NCBI RefSeq assembly: GCF_021389955.1
Contig: NZ_CP089980.1
Span: forward strand, 62,001 to 126,000
Direction of reading: 5' to 3'
From: Fulvivirga maritima
GTDB lineage: Bacteria; Bacteroidota; Bacteroidia; Cytophagales; Cyclobacteriaceae
DNA length: 64,000 nucleotides
Below are positions 53,775 through 63,173 of this stretch, in pieces. Both the position numbers and the translations under genes were made by a program. How positions within the stretch are numbered: position 1 is the first letter of the stretch; each line of letters begins with the position of its first letter. The notes beneath the pieces are model-generated. The model was not told the origin of the DNA. It saw only the letters and a list, made by a program, of their open reading frames with translations, and did no database searches.

Positions 53775-54559
53775 AGCCATTATTCTTGGCATTATTCAAG
53801 GATTAACAGAATTTTTACCTGTCAGCAGTAGTGGTCATATAGAGCTTGGAGCCTATTTACTTGACATACATACAAGCGACAACCTTCTTTTTACTATCAT
53901 AGTGCATGCGGCCACTGCCTTAAGCACCATAGTTATTTTCAGAAAAGATATACTGGAAATAATAAAAGACTTATTTAAATTCCAATGGAATGAATCTACT
54001 CAATTTGTGGCTAAAATAGCTTTGAGTATGATTCCCGTCGGGATTATTGGCGTTCTTTTCGAAGATAAAATTGAAGCTCTGTTTGCCGGAAATGTAACAT
54101 TTGTTGCTTTCATGCTTTTGATAACAGGCTTTTTGCTCACAGTTACTTATTACACCAACGATGGCACTAAGAAAGTAACGTTTGGCAGAGCCATCATAAT
54201 CGGGCTAGCTCAGTCAATAGCTATTTTACCCGGAATTTCAAGATCAGGAACCACTATAGCCACCTCTCTATATTTAGGTGTAGAAAAATCAAGAGCTACT
54301 CGCTTTTCATTCTTAATGGTGCTCCCCCCCTATTTTAGGAGCTGCCTTATTAAAGACTATAGACTTTGTTAAAGCCCCTGAAGTAGCAGCAGACAGCATT
54401 TCAGGTGTTACCTTATTCGCTGGCTTTTTAGCTGCTTTTATCTCAGGCTTACTAGCTTGCCAGTGGATGATTAAAATAGTAAGACAAGGAAAACTAATTT
54501 ATTTCGCCGTTTACTGTATTATAGTAGCGCTAGTTGTATTATCCGTAGTATATTTCTAA
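53761..54559 (+). CDS. uppP: Undecaprenyl-diphosphatase UppP/BacA, split by +1 frameshift
   Basis: The first part carries QGLTEFLPVSSSGHIELG and PGISRSGTTIATSLYLGVEKS, the two catalytic motifs. In a C7 run (54324-54330) one extra base diverts the frame; with C6 the sequence reads VLPPILGAALLKT and continues with hydrophobic helices to TAA at 54557-54559. The joined enzyme has about 265 residues, as usual. It recycles the carrier lipid for peptidoglycan synthesis by dephosphorylating undecaprenyl diphosphate. The end overlaps truB by one base. Confidence 0.87.
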
Positions 54560-55218
54560 TGAATAACACACCTCAGGAAGGCTCAGTACTACTTGTAGAT
54601 AAGCCCTATGAATGGACTTCTTTTGATGTAGTAAAAAAACTGCGCTACGCTCTTAAAGTAAAAAAAATTGGTCATGCAGGCACGTTAGACCCACTTGCTA
54701 CGGGTCTATTGATTTTGTGTACAGGTAAAATGACCAAGCAAATTGAAAAATTTCAAGCTCAGGAAAAAGAGTATACTGGCAAGTTCTATTTAGGCAAAAC
54801 TACCCCCTCTTACGACTTAGAAACAGAAGTGGATAGCGAAACCCCGATTGACCATTTGCAGGAACAGCAGATACATGAGGCTACTGTTCCTTTTACCGGT
54901 CTAATAGAACAAACTCCTCCTATTTTTTCTGCTATTAAGGTTAATGGCAAAAGAGCTTATGAAGGAGCCAGAAAAGGCGAAGATGTTAAATTAAAATCAA
55001 GGCAAGTAGAAATAAAGGCATTTGAAATTACTTCAATTAATTTACCTGAAGTGAGTTTCAGAATTGTCTGTTCTAAAGGCACCTATATAAGAAGTATGGC
55101 TCATGATTTTGGCCAGGCACTTGGAGTAGGTGCATATTTATCAGAGCTACGTCGAACCCGAATAGGCGATTTTTCCGTTGATGATGCTAAAACAATAGAA
55201 GAAGCTATCAGTCAATGA
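54559..55218 (+). CDS. truB: tRNA pseudouridine(55) synthase TruB
   Basis: The 219-residue protein has the catalytic motif GHAGTLDPLATGLLILCTG (catalytic Asp), KEYTGKFYLGKTTPSYD and the RNA-binding GTYIRSMAHDFGQALGVGAYL. It converts U55 in the T-loop of tRNA to pseudouridine. It is shorter than E. coli TruB because it lacks the C-terminal PUA domain, as in most Bacteroidota. It overlaps uppP by one base and ribF by four. Confidence 0.95.
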   Translation: MNNTPQEGSVLLVDKPYEWTSFDVVKKLRYALKVKKIGHAGTLDPLATGLLILCTGKMTKQIEKFQAQEKEYTGKFYLGKTTPSYDLETEVDSETPIDHLQEQQIHEATVPFTGLIEQTPPIFSAIKVNGKRAYEGARKGEDVKLKSRQVEIKAFEITSINLPEVSFRIVCSKGTYIRSMAHDFGQALGVGAYLSELRRTRIGDFSVDDAKTIEEAISQ

Positions 55219-56144
55219 AAATCTACCATGGCATAGATGATTTTAAAAAGCTCGGTTTTGCGGTAGTAACCAGCGGCACTTTTGACGGTGTACATATTGG
55301 GCATCAAAAAATCTTAGAGAGACTTAATGAAATAGCCAAAAAATGCGGTGGAGAAACCGTTTTGATCACCTTTTGGCCTCACCCCAGACTGGTCTTGTAT
55401 CCTGATGACAGCAATTTAAAATTGCTCAATACTTTTGAAGAAAAGGCCGAATTACTTAAAAACCAGGGCATTGATCACCTGATAAGAATACCTTTTACCA
55501 AAGAATTTTCTAACCTTACTTCAGAAGAATTTATTAGACAAATTCTGATTGATACCATCGGCACTAAAAAATTGGTAATTGGCTACGACCATCGATTTGG
55601 AAAAAATAGAGAGGGCAGTTTTGAATACCTTAAAGCCAACTCTGCTGAATATGGTTTTGAAGTAGAAGAAATATCCAGGCAAGATATTGATAATGTAGGC
55701 GTTAGCTCTACAAAGGTCAGAAAAGCCCTATTAGAAGGCGATGCTACCACGGCTACTGAGCTTTTAGGCAGGCCGTATAGCATTAATGGCCGAGTAGTTA
55801 AAGGAGAAAAACTAGGTAGAATAATTGGTTTCCCTACAGCCAATATAGATGTTGACTTCCGCCACAAACTTATTCCGGCAGATGGTTCTTATGCAGTTAA
55901 AATTACTTGTAGTCACAATATTTATAACGGAATGTTGAACATTGGGTATCGCCCTACGGTTTCAGGTACTAGGCGAACCATAGAAGTAAATATTTTTGAT
56001 TTTAATCAAGATATTTATGGAGAAAACATTTTAATTGACTTTATTGGTCGCATAAGAGATGAAATAAAGTTTGAGGATATTGAAGCACTTACTGCTCAAC
56101 TCAAAAAAGATAAAATAACAGCCCAAAAGATATTATACACGTGA
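55215..56144 (+). CDS. ribF: Bifunctional riboflavin kinase/FAD synthetase RibF
   Basis: The 309-residue protein has an N-terminal FMN adenylyltransferase domain (TSGTFDGVHIGHQKILERL) and a C-terminal riboflavin kinase domain (about 185-309, GRIIGFPTANIDVDFRHKLIPADGSYAV). It makes FMN from riboflavin and then FAD. The gene overlaps truB by four bases. The order truB-ribF is conserved in bacteria. Confidence 0.95.
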   Translation: MKIYHGIDDFKKLGFAVVTSGTFDGVHIGHQKILERLNEIAKKCGGETVLITFWPHPRLVLYPDDSNLKLLNTFEEKAELLKNQGIDHLIRIPFTKEFSNLTSEEFIRQILIDTIGTKKLVIGYDHRFGKNREGSFEYLKANSAEYGFEVEEISRQDIDNVGVSSTKVRKALLEGDATTATELLGRPYSINGRVVKGEKLGRIIGFPTANIDVDFRHKLIPADGSYAVKITCSHNIYNGMLNIGYRPTVSGTRRTIEVNIFDFNQDIYGENILIDFIGRIRDEIKFEDIEALTAQLKKDKITAQKILYT

Positions 56145-56160
56145 TATAAATTGAGTTATT

Positions 56161-58134
56161 ATGAATCCGCAGGACACTCCTAAACAGTTATGGTCACCCA
56201 CAAAAGATTTTATTAACCATACTAACCTGTCGGACTATCTCAAATGGCTCAAATCCTATAAAAACCTCTCATTCAGCAATTATCATGAACTGTGGAACTG
56301 GTCTACAGAAAACATAGAACCGTTCTGGGAAAGTGCATGGCAATACTTCAATATCCAAGGGGGAGAATACTCTTCAGTGTTATCAGGAAGTAAAATGCCA
56401 TTTTATAAATGGTTTGAAGGCGCCCAAGTCAATTATGCTGAACATATTTTTCTTTCCTATTCAGATGATATTCCTGCTATTATATCTAAGAAAGAAGGGC
56501 AGCCGACCATAGAAACCTCATGGAGCGAGTTAAAAACCCAAGTAATACAGGTACAACTATTGCTCAAGCAGTGGGGCGTTCAAGCTGGGGACAGAGTGGT
56601 CGCTTATTTACCCAATTGCTTAGAAGCTACAGTAGCATTTCTGGCTGTAAATAGTCTGGGAGCCATTTGGTCTAGCTGCTCTCCTGATTTTGGCCTTAGC
56701 TCTATTATTGATCGCTTTGAACAAGTAAAGCCTAAAGTGCTTATAGGTGTTGATGGTTATAATTATGGAGGTAAAAGCTTCGATAAAACATCGATCATAT
56801 CATCTCTCCAAGAAGCCCTCCCTTCACTCGAGCATACCTTGCTTATACCTTATATTAATGCCGATATCTCTTCATTATCAAATTATCATTTGTGGAACGA
56901 ACTGCCTCCTGCCCATGATAAAACACTAGACTTCAACAGAGTACCCTTTAATGATCCTATCTGGATACTATATTCTTCAGGCACCACAGGAGCTCCCAAA
57001 GCCATCACCCACAGCCAGGGAGGCATTTTATTGGAGCATTATAAATACATGAGCTTTCATCAGAATGTAAAGCCTGGTGACCGGTGTTTTTGGTACACCA
57101 CCACCGGCTGGATGATGTGGAACTACATTCAGAGTGCCCTATTATGCCGCGGCACAGTAGTACTATATGATGGCAGCCCGGCCTGGCCAACAGTAGATGC
57201 CTTATGGAAAATGGCCGATGAACTAAAAGTAAATCATTTTGGCACCAGCGCCGGCTATATCGTTGCCAATATGAAAGCCGAAAAAAAACCGGGAAAAGAA
57301 CACAACTTATCATCATTAATATCCATAGGCTCAACAGGATCACCATTACCTCCTGAGGGCTTTGATTATGTGTATAAAGACATAAAAAGTGATGTCTGGC
57401 TCACTTCTATGAGTGGCGGCACAGATGTATGCAGTGCTTTTGTAGGGGGAGTTCCTACCTTACCCGTCTATGAGGGCGAAATACAAGCAAGGGCTCTTGG
57501 CTGCCATTTATTAGCTTATAATGAAAATGGAGAGCCTGTAAATAATGAAGAAGGGGAAATGGTTATAACCAAGCCTATGCCCTCCATGCCTATATTTTTC
57601 TGGGATGATGAGCACTATGAAAGATACAAAACCAGCTACTTCGAAATGTACCCGGACATGTGGAGACATGGGGATTGGATAAAGATGACATCGCGCCAAG
57701 GCATAATTATATATGGCCGCTCTGATGCCACACTCAATAGAGGTGGTGTAAGAATTGGCACTAGTGAAATTTACAGGGCTGTAGATCAAATTACTGAAAT
57801 ACAGGATAGTCTTGTAGTTTGTATTGAAACACAAGCAGGTGACTTTTACATGCCATTATTCGTTGTAATGCAACCAGGTCAGCCACTGACTCCTGACCTC
57901 ATTTCCAAAGTCAAAAAGGTAATTAGAGAAAGCTACTCCCCTCGTCACGTGCCTGATGACGTGATAGCTATTGAACAAGTTCCGTATACTATAAGTGGGA
58001 AAAAGACTGAAACACCTGTAAAAAAGGTACTTATGGGTAAAGATATTCAACAGGCTATGAATAAAGATGCCTTGAAAAATCCTGAGTCTATGAACTTTTT
58101 TATTAATCTGGCTAAAGAATTAGAGGCTGGTTAA
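56161..58134 (+). CDS. Acetoacetate--CoA ligase (acetoacetyl-CoA synthetase)
   Basis: The 657-residue protein of the AMP-binding family has an ACAS_N domain, ILYSSGTTGAPKAITHSQGG (P-loop) near residue 270, TSMSGGTDVCSAFVGG, YGRSDATLNRGGVRIGTSEIY and the C-terminal SGKKTETPVKKVLMG with the catalytic Lys. The sequence matches acetoacetyl-CoA synthetases rather than acetyl-CoA synthetases (WGWMMWN loop: YTTTGWMMWNYIQSALLCRG). It activates acetoacetate to acetoacetyl-CoA, recovering ketone bodies. It is 16 bases downstream of ribF. Confidence 0.9.
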   Translation: MNPQDTPKQLWSPTKDFINHTNLSDYLKWLKSYKNLSFSNYHELWNWSTENIEPFWESAWQYFNIQGGEYSSVLSGSKMPFYKWFEGAQVNYAEHIFLSYSDDIPAIISKKEGQPTIETSWSELKTQVIQVQLLLKQWGVQAGDRVVAYLPNCLEATVAFLAVNSLGAIWSSCSPDFGLSSIIDRFEQVKPKVLIGVDGYNYGGKSFDKTSIISSLQEALPSLEHTLLIPYINADISSLSNYHLWNELPPAHDKTLDFNRVPFNDPIWILYSSGTTGAPKAITHSQGGILLEHYKYMSFHQNVKPGDRCFWYTTTGWMMWNYIQSALLCRGTVVLYDGSPAWPTVDALWKMADELKVNHFGTSAGYIVANMKAEKKPGKEHNLSSLISIGSTGSPLPPEGFDYVYKDIKSDVWLTSMSGGTDVCSAFVGGVPTLPVYEGEIQARALGCHLLAYNENGEPVNNEEGEMVITKPMPSMPIFFWDDEHYERYKTSYFEMYPDMWRHGDWIKMTSRQGIIIYGRSDATLNRGGVRIGTSEIYRAVDQITEIQDSLVVCIETQAGDFYMPLFVVMQPGQPLTPDLISKVKKVIRESYSPRHVPDDVIAIEQVPYTISGKKTETPVKKVLMGKDIQQAMNKDALKNPESMNFFINLAKELEAG

Positions 58135-58146
58135 GCAAAATCAACA

Positions 58147-58154
58147 TACCTTTG
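58147..58154 (+). promoter_or_regulatory. -7 promoter element of gldC (TACCTTTG)
   Basis: TACCTTTG fits TAnnTTTG, 24 bases before the gldC ATG at 58179. Confidence 0.45.
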
Positions 58155-58178
58155 CTGGTTTAAATAAAGAATGAGATA

Positions 58179-58514
58179 ATGAGGAAATCAGAAATTAACT
58201 TCACCGTAGAATTAGATCAGGATAACATTCCTGAAAAAATCAGTTGGGATGCCACGGAAAAGCCAGAGGGTGAACTTTCAGAGACAAAAAGCATCAGTGT
58301 ATCTCTTTGGGATGATATTCAAAAGAATACCATGCGTATAGACCTATGGACGAAAGACATGCCTGTAGATGAAATGAAAAGGTTCTATGTAGACTGCCTC
58401 GGAGGTATCGCACAAACCCTTCTTAACAGCACTGGAGATGAATTTATGGCATCGGAAATCAATAATATGTGCGAAAAACTAGCAGAACACTTAAGAAAAG
58501 AGACAGAAGGCTAA
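58179..58514 (+). CDS. gldC: Gliding motility protein GldC
   Basis: The 111-residue protein matches GldC over its whole length: KSEINFTVELDQDNIPEKISWDA, MRIDLWTKDMPVDEMKRFY and MCEKLAEHLRK. GldC is needed for full gliding in Flavobacterium and is found in Bacteroidota that glide or carry T9SS relatives. It is a cytoplasmic protein with no signal. It has its own promoter and is not co-transcribed with other gld genes here. Confidence 0.93.
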   Translation: MRKSEINFTVELDQDNIPEKISWDATEKPEGELSETKSISVSLWDDIQKNTMRIDLWTKDMPVDEMKRFYVDCLGGIAQTLLNSTGDEFMASEINNMCEKLAEHLRKETEG

Positions 58515-58659
58515 TCTTAGGTTCTAAAAAAATCTTCGTAAACGATTCCGAAAAACTGACTAATTCTCTTAATTTTTAGAAGAATTTCTTGTACATTGAG
58601 TTAAAGACTGCCTTGCGCTTGCCTGGCAACATTCTCATGATAACTTATTCGTTAACTCA

Positions 58660-61491
58660 ATGACTATGAAAAGAACCTTTTATCAGGGAGTACTTCTCAT
58701 TTTCTTTTTCGTTGGAAGTATTCACTTAAGTCTTGCCCAAACTACTCTATCTGGTACTGTTACAGATGCAGACACAGGAGATCCTTTGGCAGGCGTAAAC
58801 ATAATTGTTAAAGGAAAAGTAATAGGTACCATCTCCGCACCAGATGGTACCTATTCCTTAACAGTACATGAAGACCCTCCTTTTACCTTAGTATTTTCCT
58901 TCATTGGTTATGCTCCACAAGAAAAGGAAGTGACAGGTGGCCTTTCTAAAATTGATATCGCCCTGCCGGCAGAGACCATGCTGGGTCAGGAAGTAGTGGT
59001 ATCAGCATCGCGCGTAGAAGAAAACATACTCCAATCGCCTGTATCCATAGAAAAAATGGACATCAGAGCCATACAAGAGACTGCCTCACCCAGTTTTTAT
59101 GACGCTATTGCCAATCTTAAAGGCATAGACGTCAGTACACAAAGTATGACCTTCAAATCTATTAACCCCAGAGGGTTCGGAGCTAACGGTAACAACCGAA
59201 TAGTACAGCTCATTGATGGTATAGACAATCAGGCTCCAGGGCTCAACTTCCCGGTAGGAAATATTGTAGGTATCAGCGACCTGGACTTGGAAAGTGTAGA
59301 AATATTGCCTGGAGCAGCATCAGCATTATACGGACCTAATGCCATTCAAGGTATAATTCTTATGAATAGTAAAAGTCCATTCGAATACCAAGGACTCAGT
59401 GCCTCTGTAAAGGTCGGGGTTAACCATGTAGATGAAGAAGATGATGACATGTCAGCCTACACTGATTATTCAATACGATATGCAAAAGCTTTTAACAACA
59501 AATTTGCTTTTAAAGTAACCGCTTCATACCTCAAGGCTAATGACTTTAGAGGAGTTGATTACAGAGATCAGAGCAATTTGATTGAAACCAGCCCTGATTA
59601 TGATCCCTCACAAGCTGGCTACAGAGATGGTAACCGTACCTATGATGGCGTAAATGTTTACGGAGAACCATTAGTAAACCTAGGACAAATTGCCGATGGT
59701 GTTATTGCTGGCGGCGGAGCCACAGGAGCTCAGATAGCAGCCATCAGACCTCTTATCCCTAATGGTGAGGCTGGCAACTTCACTCCTCTAGGTTTCACCG
59801 AAAGGGAGTTTGTAGATAACACTACGGAAAGCTTGAAAATGGGAGCCGCTTTGCATTATAGACTTAATGACGCCTTAGAGCTTATCGGTCAGTATAATAT
59901 TGGTTTTGGTAGTACTGTATACACTGCTAATGACAGGTTTGTGCTAGATGATTTTTCTATCTGGACAGGAAAGTTAGAGCTTAAAGGGTCTGACTTTTTT
60001 TTAAGAGCCTACACTACACAGGAAGATGCCGGCGATAGCTATGCTGCTAATACGCTGGCCTCTCTCATGAATGCCAATTCATATATTCCTGCCTATTTTC
60101 AGAACTGGGTTGGAGCCAGAACCACAGGCCAGTCCGTAGAGGCTTCACACCAATTTGCAAGAGCTAACACTTCTCGATTACAAGTAGGCTCCGATGAATA
60201 CAACACATCATTTGATCAGTTAAGGAGTACCCCCATTTCAGAAGGAGGTGCTAAGTTTTTAGATGAAACCAGCCTTTATCATATCGAAGGAATGTATAAT
60301 CTTACGAAGCATATCAACTTTGCTGAGGTAATAGTAGGCGCTAATTTCAGAAGGTATAACTTAAGTTCAGGGGGAACTCTATTCGCTCTGGAAAACATAG
60401 ATACAGGAGATGAATTTGATATTGATGAATTTGGAGGCTATCTGGAAATAAAAAAATCAGTGGCTGATGAAAGGCTGGATTTAACAGGCTCTATCCGTTA
60501 TGATAAAAATGAGTATTTCAAAGGCCAGTTTTCCCCTCGCTTATCAGCTGTTTATTCCATGGGAGAAAACAAGATGCATAACATCCGGGCTTCTTACCAA
60601 AGAGGGTTCAGAATACCTACCACGCAGGATCAGTTTATCAATTTAGATGTGGTAAGCAGAAGATTAGTAGGTAGCAATGAAGCTTTAGTAGATCAGTTCA
60701 ACTTCAGAACCAATGCCGTATACAATCTGGAAGACCTGCAAGCAGTAAGAAATGGAGAGATGTCAATTAATGACCTTACGCCTTGGACTGATTTTGATTT
60801 CGAAACAGAAAAAGTAAGTACTTATGAAATTGGTTATAAAAGCGTAATCAGTAATAAACTAATGATAGATGCCTATTATTATTACAGCAGCTATACTGAC
60901 TTCATCTCGGAAGTAGATCTGATCCAAACTGCAGCTGGCAATAATAATTCCGGCCCCACACCTCTTTATGATGGGCCCGCTGCCTCTAGAGAAGAATTGG
61001 TTAACGGTACTGTACCTGTAGCCAGATATGGATTTGACATTAACTCAGATGAAACTGTTAACGCCCATGGATTTGCTGTAGGTGTTGATTACACACTCCC
61101 TAAAGGCTTTCAAGTTGGCGGCAATGTGGCTTACAATGAGTTGATCAATGAGGACGATCTTAAAGAAAAAGGTTTCAATTCATTCTTCAACACGCCAAAA
61201 TGGAGATATAATCTCAAGTTTTCTAACCGTAAATTAACAGACCATCTCGGATTCTCTATCAATTACAGATGGCAGGATGCATTCTTCTGGGAATCATCAT
61301 TTGGAGAAGGAGTAATCCCCGCGTTCGGCACTGTAGATGCCCAGGTCAGTTACAAACTGCCTAGCTTAAAGTCTACGCTCAAATTAGGTGGATCCAATAT
61401 TTTGAACGAAAGGTATACCACCTCATTCGGTAACCCAAGAATAGGAGCCATTTATTATTTAAGCCTCACGTTTGATCAATTTTTCAACTAA
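58660..61491 (+). CDS. TonB-dependent outer-membrane receptor (SusC-like, CarboxypepD_reg)
   Basis: The 943-residue protein has a signal peptide (about 1-27), a CarboxypepD_reg-like domain (about 29-110, GTVTDADTGDPLAGVNIIVKG), a plug domain (about 120-240) and a 22-stranded beta-barrel. Motif LYGPNAIQGIILMNSKSPFE marks the plug-barrel hinge. It ends with a barrel strand (FDQFFN). It is 11 bases upstream of an SGNH-hydrolase lipoprotein, so the two may take up a host- or alga-derived esterified compound. A second ATG 6 bases after the first is an alternative start. Confidence 0.9.
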   Translation: MTMKRTFYQGVLLIFFFVGSIHLSLAQTTLSGTVTDADTGDPLAGVNIIVKGKVIGTISAPDGTYSLTVHEDPPFTLVFSFIGYAPQEKEVTGGLSKIDIALPAETMLGQEVVVSASRVEENILQSPVSIEKMDIRAIQETASPSFYDAIANLKGIDVSTQSMTFKSINPRGFGANGNNRIVQLIDGIDNQAPGLNFPVGNIVGISDLDLESVEILPGAASALYGPNAIQGIILMNSKSPFEYQGLSASVKVGVNHVDEEDDDMSAYTDYSIRYAKAFNNKFAFKVTASYLKANDFRGVDYRDQSNLIETSPDYDPSQAGYRDGNRTYDGVNVYGEPLVNLGQIADGVIAGGGATGAQIAAIRPLIPNGEAGNFTPLGFTEREFVDNTTESLKMGAALHYRLNDALELIGQYNIGFGSTVYTANDRFVLDDFSIWTGKLELKGSDFFLRAYTTQEDAGDSYAANTLASLMNANSYIPAYFQNWVGARTTGQSVEASHQFARANTSRLQVGSDEYNTSFDQLRSTPISEGGAKFLDETSLYHIEGMYNLTKHINFAEVIVGANFRRYNLSSGGTLFALENIDTGDEFDIDEFGGYLEIKKSVADERLDLTGSIRYDKNEYFKGQFSPRLSAVYSMGENKMHNIRASYQRGFRIPTTQDQFINLDVVSRRLVGSNEALVDQFNFRTNAVYNLEDLQAVRNGEMSINDLTPWTDFDFETEKVSTYEIGYKSVISNKLMIDAYYYYSSYTDFISEVDLIQTAAGNNNSGPTPLYDGPAASREELVNGTVPVARYGFDINSDETVNAHGFAVGVDYTLPKGFQVGGNVAYNELINEDDLKEKGFNSFFNTPKWRYNLKFSNRKLTDHLGFSINYRWQDAFFWESSFGEGVIPAFGTVDAQVSYKLPSLKSTLKLGGSNILNERYTTSFGNPRIGAIYYLSLTFDQFFN

Positions 61492-61501
61492 TAATATTTC
61501 A

Positions 61502-62992
61502 ATGAAAAACTTTAAAAATATTACTTTTCTGATGATCATCTCGGGAGCTATTTTTAGTTGTGACACAGAAGATGAACTCATAGAAGATCGTATTGCAGAT
61601 AATACAATCGAAATTTCTTATAATCAGGGAGAAGCCGATTTCAGTAATTATGTAGCTATTGGAAACTCTCTCACTGCAGGCTTAATGGACGCCGCTCTTT
61701 ATAATGATGGGCAAGCCAGTGCTTTTCCTAATCTTATAGGCATGCAAATGGTAGAAGCAGGTTTTACCGCCTCTTTTAACCAACCAGACATCAATGCTAC
61801 AAATGGTTACAATATAAGCCTCAACAGTAATCCTGCTGAAGCTACTTTTGGCAGGTATATTCTGGACACATCCATACCAGGACCAGTACCCACTACCCCC
61901 GGTGATGTGATCACCCCTTATAGCGGTGATAAATCTGCATTGAATAATTTTGGAGTACCCGGACTGAGAATAGCAGAACTTAACACTCCTGCTTTGGCTA
62001 ATAATGGCTTTTATGCTCGTTTTGCCTCCAACCCAGGTACCTCTACCCTACTTGGTGACATACTAAATGCAGATCCTACTTTCTTTACCCTGTGGTTAGG
62101 TAACAATGAAATACTAAACTATGCCACCGCCGGCGGAGCTGGAGACACCCCACTTACCACTTATAGCCAGGCTCAATTTATGACTGACTACTCTACTATA
62201 ATTGGTCAGCTGGTAAATGAAGGAGCCAATGGCGTTGTATTAAATATACCTCCGGTACTTTTAGTACCCTACTTCAGAGCCGTACCTTATAATCCCGTAC
62301 CATTAGATGAAGCCACTGCCGCTCAGCTTAATGCCGGTTATGCAGATTATAATAATGGAATTCAATTTGCCTTAATGAATGATCTGATAGATGAAGAAGA
62401 AGCAGCCCGCAGAACTATACACTTTGCTGAGGGGCAGAATGCTTTTGTGATGGAAGATGAATATCTTACTGACTTGAATGAATTTGATATCCCTAATTAC
62501 AGACAGACAGAAGCTACCGATCTGATACCGCTCCCTACCTCTACTGCATTAAGTACAGGAATAGGAACCTCCACTCCTGCAGCAGACCAATATGTACTCT
62601 CTTTAGAAGAGCAAACAGCTATAATCACCGCTCAGGCCACCTATAATACAGTGATCAGCGGTATTGCTGAGGCCACACCAGGAGTCGATATGTTTGATGT
62701 ACAGCCTCTGTTCGCTGACCTGGCAGGGCTTACTCCAACACAGGCTGCTATGCTGGCACTCACTCCGGATGCTCAAGCTGCAGCTGACGGGGAGCAGGGT
62801 TTGGAATATGAAAGTGTAACCATAGCACCTGATTTTAGCCCTGCAGGTTTATTCTCAACTGATGGCATACACCCTAATCCTAGAGGACATGCTATCATAG
62901 CCAATGAGCTTATTTATTTTATTAATGATAAATATATGGCTAACATACCTAATTTGAATACTACCACTTACAGAACTGTTATATTCCAATAA
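61502..62992 (+). CDS. SGNH/GDSL-type hydrolase lipoprotein
   Basis: The 496-residue protein has a lipobox (AIFSC, Cys20) and SGNH blocks: GNSLTAG (Ser56), WLGNNEIL with the Gly/Asn of blocks II and III, and DGIHPNPRGHAI with the Asp-His pair at the C-terminus. A 30-residue upstream in-frame extension is ignored because it overlaps the receptor gene and lacks a lipobox. It should be a surface esterase or lipase-like enzyme that works with the TonB receptor upstream. The substrate is unknown. Confidence 0.85.
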   Translation: MKNFKNITFLMIISGAIFSCDTEDELIEDRIADNTIEISYNQGEADFSNYVAIGNSLTAGLMDAALYNDGQASAFPNLIGMQMVEAGFTASFNQPDINATNGYNISLNSNPAEATFGRYILDTSIPGPVPTTPGDVITPYSGDKSALNNFGVPGLRIAELNTPALANNGFYARFASNPGTSTLLGDILNADPTFFTLWLGNNEILNYATAGGAGDTPLTTYSQAQFMTDYSTIIGQLVNEGANGVVLNIPPVLLVPYFRAVPYNPVPLDEATAAQLNAGYADYNNGIQFALMNDLIDEEEAARRTIHFAEGQNAFVMEDEYLTDLNEFDIPNYRQTEATDLIPLPTSTALSTGIGTSTPAADQYVLSLEEQTAIITAQATYNTVISGIAEATPGVDMFDVQPLFADLAGLTPTQAAMLALTPDAQAAADGEQGLEYESVTIAPDFSPAGLFSTDGIHPNPRGHAIIANELIYFINDKYMANIPNLNTTTYRTVIFQ

Positions 62993-63011
62993 ACAGATCT
63001 TTTATAAGTCC

Positions 63012-63045
63012 AAAAGGCTCTCTTCATTAAAAAGAGAGCCTTTTT
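63012..63045 (+). terminator. Rho-independent terminator of the receptor/esterase operon
   Basis: AAAAGGCTCTCTT (63012-63024) and AAGAGAGCCTTTTT (63032-63045) form a strong stem ending in a T run, 20 bases after the stop. Confidence 0.85.
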
Positions 63046-63173
63046 CATGGCCGTTCCATAACATTGCCATTAAGTGAGCGTTTATTTTTTTTAAAAGGAG
63101 GTTGAATAAATTTATTTAAGGTTAAATATTACATACCTCGCCATCTCTACCTTCAATTCTATATATTACCATA

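Noticed and set aside
53761-54372. Short UppP as a truncated but complete protein
   Set aside because: The conserved C-terminal helices continue in frame after removing one C, so the truncation is not taken as real.
61472-61501. Earlier start of the SGNH hydrolase at 61472
   Set aside because: It overlaps the TonB receptor end and would place the lipobox too deep; the ATG at 61502 gives a normal lipoprotein signal.
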